The notes below the pieces were generated by a model. It saw only the letters and a program-made list of their open reading frames with translations, searched no databases and was not told the DNA's origin. Shown here in pieces: positions 55,768-64,000 of a stretch of DNA of 64,000 nt. The DNA comes from Smallanthus sonchifolius (taxonomy: Eukaryota; Streptophyta; Magnoliopsida; Asterales; Asteraceae): NCBI GenBank assembly GCA_023525975.1, contig CM042032.1, forward strand, positions 23,194,001-23,258,000, given 5' to 3'. A program made the translations under genes and the position numbers. Position 1 is the stretch's first letter. Each line of letters starts with the position of its first letter.

Positions 55768-58700
55768 TTATACGTTAAATAATTGAGGGTATAGTCCCCT
55801 CATCTCATCTTCTTTTTCCCACGTAGCTTCTGACCCTTTTATGTGATTCCATTGTATTTTGAATAGAGGAATCGACTTATTGCGTAGTCGTTTTTCAGCT
55901 CTGTCAAGGACGGCTATCGGTTCCTCCACATAATTTAGACTGTTATCTACTTCGATCTCGTCGTAAGGTATGTGAGCTGTGTAGTCAGCTAGGCACTTGG
56001 GTAAGTGCGACACGTGGAACGTAGGGTGTATTCCACTAAGCTCAACGGGTAGGTCGAGTCTGTAAGCAACTTGACCCACTCTCGCTAAAATCTTGAAAGG
56101 TCCGACAAACCTTGGACTTAGTTTGCCACGCTTTCTGAATCGGATGATCCCTTTCCATGGTGATACCTTTAACAGTACCATGTCCCCTACTTGAAACTCT
56201 AACTCCCTTCTTCTCTTATCCGCGTATGATTTCTTTCTGTCTTTTGCGGCTTTCATTCGAGCCTTAATTTGATCATATTTCTCAGAAGTAGCTTTGACCA
56301 CTTCGAGACTTGCAAAATCCTTCTGTCCAATTTCCCCCCAACAAACCGGGGTCCTATATTTCCTCCCATACAACATTTCAAATGGCGGCATGCCAATAGT
56401 CGAGTGATAGCTGTTGTTATATGAGAATTCTGCCAATGGTAGATGGCTGTCCCAGCTCCCACCGAAGTCAATGATACAGGCCCGGAGCATGTCCTCCAAG
56501 GTCTGAATAGTCCTTTCTGATTGTCCATCGGTTTGGGGGTGGTAAGCGGTGCTGATGTTCAGTCTAGTGCCCATTGCTTCGTTGAATTTCTTCCAAAACC
56601 TTGACGTCAATCTAGTATCCCTGTCAGACACAATCGACAGCGGCATACCATGTCTGCTCACAACTTCCTTGATAAATATTTCTGCTAGTCTTTTTGACGA
56701 GGAAGTCTCACGTATTGGCAAGAAGTGAGCACTTTTCATCAAGCGGTTGACGATCACCCAAATGGTATCATTGCCTTTAGCTGTTCGCGGTAGCTTGGTA
56801 ATGAAGTCCATCGTGATCTCCTCCCACTTCCATTCCGGTATTGGTAGAGGTTGCATTTTATCGCATGGTTTCTGGTGCTCGGCCTTAACTAGAGAACACG
56901 TTAGGCACTTGCTCACGTATTCTGTCACATCATTCTTCATGCCAGGCCACCAGTATTCTTTCTTCAAGTCTTGATACATTTTGTTTGTCCCGGGGTGGAT
57001 AGAATAGCGAGACTTATGGGCCTCATCGAGTATTTTGGATCTAAGCTCGCCAATCTTAGGTATCCACATTCGGCCAAACCTAGTTCGTACATCGTATGCA
57101 TTTGCATCCAAATTCCCTTGTTGTCCTACTATTCTTTCCCGTCTTATATTTACTTATAATAGCGCTTCGTCTAGTGCCTTTGATATTTCACTCATCAAAT
57201 CTGGTGTTATAATCAGCTGACACGCTTTGATCTGTATAGGTTTCGATTCTTCCTTTCTGCTTAAAGCGTCAGCCTCCACGTTTGCTTTGCCTGGATGGTA
57301 CAATATCTCATAGTCATAGTCCTTCAGTAGCTCTAACCACCTCCTTTGCCTCATGTTTAATTCCTTTTGCCCGAAAAAGTACTTCAGGCTTTTGTGATCG
57401 GAGTAAATGGTGCATTTGACTCCATACAGATAGTGCCTCCATATTTTCAACGCGAAAACTACTGCTGCTAACTCTAAATCGTGTGTTGGGTAATTAACCT
57501 CGTGAATCTTTAGTTGTCGCGATGCGTAAGCAATTACCTTTCCTCGTTGCATAAGTACGCACCCCAAACCCTGCCCCAAAGCGTCAGAATAGACTACCAA
57601 GTCTTCATTTCCCTCAAGTAGAGTTAAGACTGGAGCTTGGGTTAATCGTGCCTTAAGTTCTTCAAACGCGTTGTTTTGGGTTTGACCCCATTCATACTTC
57701 ACTTCCTTCCGTGTCAACTTAGTTAGTGGCAAGGCTATTCTTGAAAAATCTTTAATGAACCTTCGATAGTAGCCCGCCAATCCCAGAAAACTTCGTATCT
57801 CTGTTGGTGTCTTTGGGACGTTCCATTCCTTTACTGTCTCGATCTTTGCAGGATCCACCATGATGCCGTTTGGGTTTATTACATGACCTAGGAATTGGAC
57901 TTCCCTAAGCCAGAACGCGCATTTGGAGAATTTTACGTACAACTTTTCCTGCTTTAGCACCTCCAGGACCTCCCTTAGGTGACAGTGGTGATCACCCTCG
58001 CTTTTCGAATATACCAGTATGTCGTCTATAAAAACTATCACTGATCGATCGAACATGGGTCGACATACTCTATTCATCAAATCCATAAACGTTGCTGGTG
58101 CGTTGGTCAATCCGAAAGACATCACGAGAAACTCATAATGCCCATAACGCGTGCGAAACGCGGTCTTTGGTACGTCTTCTTTTCTTACTTTCAACCGATG
58201 GTAACCCGACCTAAGATCGATCTTTTTTGAGAACCAACTCGCACCTTGCAGTTGATCAAAAAGGTCGTCTATTCTAGGCAGTGGGTATTTGTTCTTTACT
58301 GTTCTCTTGTTCAACTCACGGTAGTCAATGCACATGCGCATGCTGCCGTCTTTCTTCTTTACAAATAGTATCGGAGCGCCCCACGGTGAGATGCTCGGCC
58401 TAATAAATCTTTTTCTGTTAGTTCCTCTAGTTGAAACATTAATTCTTTCATTTCTGACGGCGCCAATCGGTAGGGGGCTTTGGTAACGGGCTCAGCTCCT
58501 GCCAATAAGTCAATCTGAAATTCTATTTCCCGATCGGGTGGTAACCCAGGTAGATCCTCAGGGAATACTTTCGGAAAGTTGCACACCACGGGTACTTCCT
58601 TAAGTTCATTCATTTTCATTCTATCATCAATAACATATGCCAAATAAGCTTCGCAACCGCGCCTCATGTAACTTTCAGCCTTGATCATCGAGATGATGTT

Positions 58701-59159
58701 CGGCATCGTGCAATTCCAATCCCCATAAACCGTAATTGAACTGCCGCTAGGAGCTTTGAGGTGTATCCTCTTACGTTTACATATGATTTGAGCTTCGTTG
58801 GCAGCTAACCAATCCATACCCAATAATATATCGAATCCTCCTAAGGTGAGAAGGAATAATATAGAAGGAAACTTATGGCCCTCTATTTCTATGATACAAT
58901 CCTCTGTTACTTGGAATACTGCCGAATTTTTACCCACGGCAGTTTGTACGATAAACGCCTTTACTATGGTGTTGATAGTGCATCCTAGTCTACGACTAAA
59001 TGCATTGGATATAAAACTTTTACTAGCACCAGAGTCAAATAAAATAGCAGCATGTTCGTTATTAACTAGGAATGTACCTGACACAACATCAGGGTTTCCC
59101 CTTGCTTCCTCTTCAGTCAGGGCGTAGGCTCGAGTCCTAGCCTGCGGCTGTTCCTTTTC
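55768..59159 (-). pseudogene. pol: Element C protease, RT, RNase H, integrase and chromodomain
   Basis: The protease motif LFDSGASKSFIS (near 59035) is intact. A one-base frameshift near 58411 separates protease from RT. The RT block (MRMCIDYRELNK ... VIVFIDDILVYSK) and RNase H (SDALGQ, HDLELA, SDHKSL, VEADALSRK) keep their catalytic acids; an extra Lys lies in WFSKKIDLRSG. One TAA at 57154-57156 lies before integrase, which continues in the same frame. Integrase has HHCC (HKSRYSIHPG ... CLTCSLVK), MDFITKLP, SDRDTRL and GQSERTIQTLED. It ends with GPFK and a chromodomain with both tryptophans (KIQWNHIKG, EATWEKEDEM). Chromodomains steer integration into heterochromatin (family knowledge). Only two lesions lie in this block. 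Confidence 0.9.
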
Positions 59160-60338
59160 TCTCTCTTTTCCCGAACCAGATTTGCCGGCCTTCCTGCAGT
59201 TCTTCGTCAGATGTCCAAACAATCCACATACTTGGCACTTGACGTTTCTTACACATTCTCGAGAGAAGTGCCCCGACTTCCCGCACTTATAGCATGTGGT
59301 GGTGCCGATTTTACATTCATCAAGATGTTACCTTCCACATTTCTTGCATGTTTCATATTCATCCGACCTTGGCTTCTTAGTTTCAGTTGTTACGTTCCCT
59401 CTTCCGGTGCCTCTAGACGGGTTCTCCCACTTTCTCTTTTGGGTCTCTGTTGGTGGGTCCTCATTGGCATAATCGTCGTAGACGATTCCGCTCAGATTCA
59501 CTACCGACTCGAAGGTCGAGGGTAGGTTGGCTTTCACGTGGACACGGACCCTTTGAGGTAGGCCCTTCACATAATACTTGATCATTCGCTCTTCTGTCTA
59601 CACCAGGTGGGGTACCAGTTGAGCTAGCTCATTGAATCTAGAGGTATACTGGCGGTGTGTCTTGTTGCCAGCCTTAAAGTTTAGGAATTCATTTTCCACT
59701 CGATCAATTTCATTCTGGGGACATAACTTCTGAATTATTAGCTTCTTTAGGTCTTCCCATGTCATTCTTGCAAGAGCGTTTGGGGACTTCGTTCTCTGAA
59801 TGTTTCTCCACCAACCCAGTGCTTCGATGGTGAAAGAATGAGCAACATATTTAACCGCCTGGTCCGGTCGACACTCGCTGATGTTGATTACAGCTTTCAT
59901 CCTCTCAATCCATTCGAGTGTTGCCACTGAATCCTTGCTACCATCAAACTTGGGTGGGTCTCCATCCTTGAAACCTTTGTAAGTACACCCACGATTGCTT
60001 GATGCCACTCTTACTTCATCCCCGTCACTGTCATAAATTTTCTCTTCATTCTTCCCTTCATCCTCTTCTTTGCTTTTCTTTAGTGCCTCAGATAGTAGGT
60101 CAGGCAATATGTTCTTCAGAATGAGCACAACTTCACGGGCTATAGCATCCCTGACTTCAGGTTCCAACTGTATCGGCCCTGGGTTGTCGTCTCCAGTTGG
60201 GGTCACTTCTGTTTCGTGCACACTCTCGGTGTGTTATGCGTGCACACTCTCTTCTTCTTCTAGTCTTTGATTCAACGGGGGTCTACCTACTCGGCCAGTG
60301 CGACCACCTCGGCGTCCTGTTCTCCCTCCACTAGCCAT
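59160..60338 (-). pseudogene. gag: Element C Gag with three stops
   Basis: The ATG at 60338 begins MASGGRTGRRGG, like Gag of D. TAA at 60234-60236, TAG at 59595-59597 and TAA near 59325 interrupt one frame. The Gag domain (DGDPPKFDGSKD, WWRNIQRTK, RLVPHLV-like end) precedes three Cys/His clusters: CKKCGR-stop-HLDEC, CYKCGKSGHFSREC and CQVCGLFGHLTKNC. The TAG sits within three codons of the single TAG in D Gag. It is homologous to D Gag, so C-type Pol could have served D (inference). Confidence 0.85.
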
Positions 60339-60676
60339 AATTCTTAGTTTCCTGATAGTTATAGAGGGAATACATCAATGTCATTTCTTCAGATCATAGT
60401 TTGGAACAGTACGAGCAAGGTAAATTGTTAATTACAGTGACCGGTTTGTGATTACTAATTTACATTGCTTTTCGGGTTCAAAACTCTTCAAGTCGGTTGT
60501 GACATTGACATCTATTTGTTCTAAGTTAAGGTATCTATTCTTATCCAAGTGCATTAACTTCAATACTTACTTTTCGTGCTGGCGTTGGCGTTGGTTACCC
60601 ATGACTGACATCCGTGCATTGGTCCCATAATCAGTTTGAGTCCAGACATTTAGGGATGTCTGAATCTCTCAAACTA
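60339..60676 (-). other. Leader of element C
   Basis: Untranslated, about 340 bp, between primer site and gag. No array is present here; the palindromes are in the LTR. Confidence 0.65.
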
Positions 60677-60690
60677 TTGCTCTGATACCA
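60677..60690 (-). other. Primer binding site of element C
   Basis: The minus strand reads TGGTATCAGAGCAA, 3 bases from the LTR edge at 60694. Confidence 0.85.
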
Positions 60691-60693
60691 ACT

Positions 60694-62783
60694 TGTAAGG
60701 CCCCTTTCCCCGGGTGACCTCACTTGTTGGATTTACTCATAAACATAGTCATTAATTATTGAACTTTTAATTAAAAACATTCAAACACAGCGAAAACATT
60801 CAACATTTAAGTACAATACAGCGGAAGTCTTAACATTCAAAACATTAACCATTGTCTAAACAAAACATAAGGTGGGATGTCAGTCACGTGTCAGGCAGCC
60901 TTCACGCCTTCGCACGACTCTTTCCTTTGTTACCTGAAATGTATACTAAAAGTCAGCTAACGCTGGTGAGTTATAGTTTAAAACTATTAAGTATGATCAT
61001 TCTTTACTTTATAAGTATACATAATTATATACATACATTTCTACAAATACGTATTCATAGCTTTTACTTTTCTTTCTTCATTCTTATGTGACTACATAGG
61101 TATGTATTCACCTTTTCTTTCTTTATTCGTATGTGACTACATAGGTATGTATTCACCTTTTCTTTCTTTATTCTTATGTGACTACATAGGTATGTATTCA
61201 CCTTTTCTTTCCTTAACATTCATTGGTCATACACATAAGGGTGATCAACCCACCTTACGGTACGTATATCACGAAGACATACGCCCTTGAGCTACCGTCG
61301 TAGCCTTTTTACTCGTCCGGTCCTAGAAACCGTCCGCCTTAACTTTGGTCCAGCCAACCTTCGGCCGTCCTTCTTTACCGTCCTACCGTCGTAGTCCGTC
61401 ATATTCGCCCGTCTGCCCTATGGCATCCGTTTCCCACGTGAACTATTGTTTATGCAATCGTTATACTATTTTAGCATTTACTTCGACCGCCCTTTTATGC
61501 TTTTTGTACGTCCTAGCTTGCTAGGAACGTATCTTTCTCGGTTGCAAAATAGTCATGTGGTCGTCCGTCTACGGAAGTAGCCGTTAGCTTCGTTTCCGTC
61601 CATAACGTATACTTACATTCATAACATGCAATATAAATAATTATAAAGCAAGATTTCGTTTATTTACGTTATGCCATTCTGTCCTTCATTCTTTGTAAAC
61701 ATACGTTTCATTCTTTGTTTATAACTCTTTCTCATATATATATAAAAAATATATATTAGTGCATCACGTATGATCACATTAGCATTCATATCATTTATTC
61801 ATTTAGTGTATACATTTCAGCCCCAAAACATTTAATAAGGTTTGCACATAACATAGAAGGGGGCACATAGAACTGACCTGATAAGCTTCTCTAGGTTATC
61901 CTAAACAAAGGTCCAACAATGTCACTTCTGATCTGAATTGAGTAGTTAAATACACATCAGACCTAATCTCGACTCTAACGGTTTAATCATTCTAAACATA
62001 CTGACTTTACTTAACCATTCTAATGCCTGCGCACTTAGCAAGTGCGCAGGGCCTTGGTCATGCGTACTTGACAAGTACGCAGACTTTACTTCATGCGCAC
62101 TTGGTAAGTACGCAGACTTTACTTCATGCGCACTTGGTAAGTACGCAGACTTTACTTCATGCGCACTTGGTAAGTACGCAGACTTTACTTCATGCGCACT
62201 TGGTAAGTACGCAGACTTTACTTCATGCGTACTTGATAAGTACGCAGAACCCTTCTTCCTGCGTACTTGATAAGTACGCAGGATCTGATTCAGGCACAAG
62301 AACCTAACTTTTTGCATGCGGGTCTGATCATGTCAATATCTAAATTTTCTTTTATCAGAACGTTCGATTTTTATTCTAGATGTTAGATCTTTGTTCATTT
62401 TCAAGTTTCATCCATAAAAACTTCACCTATTTAGCTAAAACCGAAAATCCTAAAATAATCATAAAAACTCAGATTATGATCGAACGCTTACCTGGATTGG
62501 AGTTATGATTCAGAGAAGATGATCACGAGCACAGTAGCAACGTTCTCCTGAATTCCCGAGTCGATCCGTCACTTTCTCTCTCTAGAACCGTGCTCTCTTC
62601 TCTCTCCCTAGAACTTGAGATTGGTGGAAAATTAGAAGTTTGAGCAGCCCTTGCCCTTATATACTTGGGCTTCCTTCGGCCCGTTGGAGCCGAGCCCAAG
62701 CCCATCCATTTTTCTTTCGTCATTTGAAAATTATAATTTCGATCGTGCCATTATTTATTTATTACCAGTTTTGGGATGTTACA
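60694..62783 (-). repeat. 5' LTR of element C (2090 bp)
   Basis: It is nearly identical to 53689-55730. It has one more palindrome unit and an insertion of about 20 bp near 60788. Confidence 0.93.
62027..62282 (-). repeat. Palindrome array, 8 units, 33-bp period (C 5' LTR)
   Basis: Units start at 62029, 62062, 62095, 62128, 62161, 62194, 62227 and 62261. The extra unit relative to the 3' LTR is one of the identical central ones. Confidence 0.95.
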
Positions 62784-62788
62784 GTGTC

Positions 62789-64000
62789 GAACGTTAATAA
62801 CGAATCATAAATAAATAAATAATTAAATTCGTACGTTCGAGTCGTTTACAAAAGTTAGGAAAATAATATAATCTAATATATTATTTTATATTCGTAAGAT
62901 TAATATCTAATCGTTAGTAAAAATAATAAATATGTTATTTTTATTCGAACAAATAACGTCGGTAAATAATATAACAATTTATATTATTAAACAGTTTAAA
63001 ACATTATACGAGGTATTTAAACAAAGTGAAATAACATAAATATATATTATTTAGAAATAGGAGTCACGAGTTAAAAATAATATTAATATATTATTTTATA
63101 CGAAGTCGGGGTTGAAATTAGTATAAATATATTATTTCGAAAGTGGAATTATTATCAATTATAAGTTATAAAATCAAACCCGAGCCTACGGGTTGTTTTC
63201 CGGGTTAAAACACTTTAATATAATATTATATTAATATAACAATTTATTTAGTAATTAAAATAATATTAAAAATCGGATTTAAAAATAAGTGTGGGTGGAG
63301 AGACTCGAACCCGGGTCTCTCCCACCACAGCCACTCACTCTAACCAGTCCCGCCCGCTAGGGTTTCACAAACAGACCCGAGATAAAATAGTTTTAACAAT
63401 ACGCTTTCTGTGATACCTCCCCCCCATACAAGCCGCGATCGATCTTCACTCAAATCCCATTGATTTCGACTCTGGCTTGATTCGATTTTGCAGGGGTTTT
63501 GTTAATCGGGTCATTAAGAATGTTTGTGTGTGTTTAATTTCAGAATCAACAAGTTTCAAATCGTTAAGTCACGTTTTAAGAATCGAACCCTAGAATATAA
63601 ACTCAGAATCAAATCGATTAAATTGGATGATAAATTTTAACGAAAACATGGGGCTTTTACTATATTGATCATTTCGAGTATATCTATACACTTTAATTTC
63701 ATTGAGATTAAGATTAAGGTTAAAACCCCCAAATTGATTTATGAAGAACCCTAGTTTCCGGATCTTGTAAAATTGAGTGTTGTTTGGTTTGATTAACATA
63801 GGGTTTTTATTAGACAAAGAATTACGAAGCTAACTATATAATTTAATCGAATTAAAAACGGGTCTAGAATCAAAAGCCTCAAATCGGTTTAATATGAACC
63901 CTAGATTATGGGTTTCGATTAATTCGGTGATATGAGCCCCGATAATCATAGGGCTTTCATACAAGGAGTAAGAACGAAGCTAAGGGTGCGATTATTTACC
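62789..64000 (-). repeat. LTR H resumed after element C, cut by the window end
   Basis: It follows the distal half of LTR B: AT-rich blocks, CCCGAGCCTACGGGTTG, the tRNA-like hairpin, GGGTTTTGTTAATCGGG-like block and AACCCTAG repeats. By comparison with B about 0.8 kb more lies beyond the window. Confidence 0.8.
63297..63360 (-). other. tRNA-like module in LTR H
   Basis: GGAGAGAC (63297-63304) pairs with GTCTCTCC (63315-63322) in an 8-bp stem around a loop holding GGGTTCGA on the minus strand. A box A-like GCGGGACTGGTTAGAG follows at about 63337-63352. Confidence 0.55.

Larger units (their letters stand above)
53689..62783 (-). mobile_element. Element C: near-complete Ty3/gypsy chromovirus
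   Basis: LTRs are 53689-55730 and 60694-62783, starting TGTAACATCCC and ending CCTTACA in sense. The duplication GTGTC is perfect (53684-53688 and 62784-62788). Gag, protease, RT, RNase H, integrase and chromodomain are all present. The LTR pair is nearly identical, so it is the youngest large insertion here. Damage seen: three stops in gag, one frameshift and one stop in pol. Confidence 0.94.

Overview
The window is gene-poor, repeat-rich plant nuclear DNA. It is built almost entirely of nested LTR retrotransposons, with no host protein-coding gene, rRNA or CRISPR that I can support. Initiator-Met-tRNA primer sites, a Sirevirus-type Ty1/copia element with an extra 3' open reading frame, chromodomain Ty3/gypsy elements with 2-3 kb LTRs and (TA)n tracts all point to a dicot. 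The protein style resembles Asteraceae elements (inference, about 60 % sure).

Layout. 1-1870: part of an old gypsy LTR on the minus strand with tRNA-like hairpins. 2396-7293: non-autonomous gypsy-like element E (+), whose 3' LTR appears to be split by two later insertions. The first is D (7294-13621, +, TSD TAAAA), a gag-only gypsy element. The second is F (14923-17970, +, TSD CATTT), a copia-like element with no coding capacity. 18696-19092: a small G-rich unit between two (TA)n tracts. 19093-20448: retroelement remnant. 20449-21755: gypsy LTR G, interrupted by a decayed Sirevirus (21756 to about 33575) that has lost its 3' LTR. From about 33576 to beyond the window lies a minus-strand nest. 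Element A (3' LTR remnant, pol, gag, upstream ORF, 5' LTR) is split inside its gag-pol frame by element B (38221-49489, TSD CTCCA). Next to A's 5' LTR starts LTR H, which is split by element C (53689-62783, TSD GTGTC) and resumes to the window end.

How the parts work together. C carries recognisable Gag, protease, reverse transcriptase, RNase H, integrase and chromodomain, broken by only a few stops and one frameshift. B has a 960-residue open Pol frame but no Gag frame. D has Gag but no Pol. E and F have neither, so they would have depended on relatives in trans. The most striking shared signal is a 19-bp palindrome, GCG-N-ACTT-nnn-AAGT-N'-CGC, repeated about every 33 bp. It occurs in the LTRs and/or leaders of the copia-type elements (Sirevirus, F) and the gypsy elements (D, C). 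The N/N' pair changes together between families (C/G, T/A, A/T).
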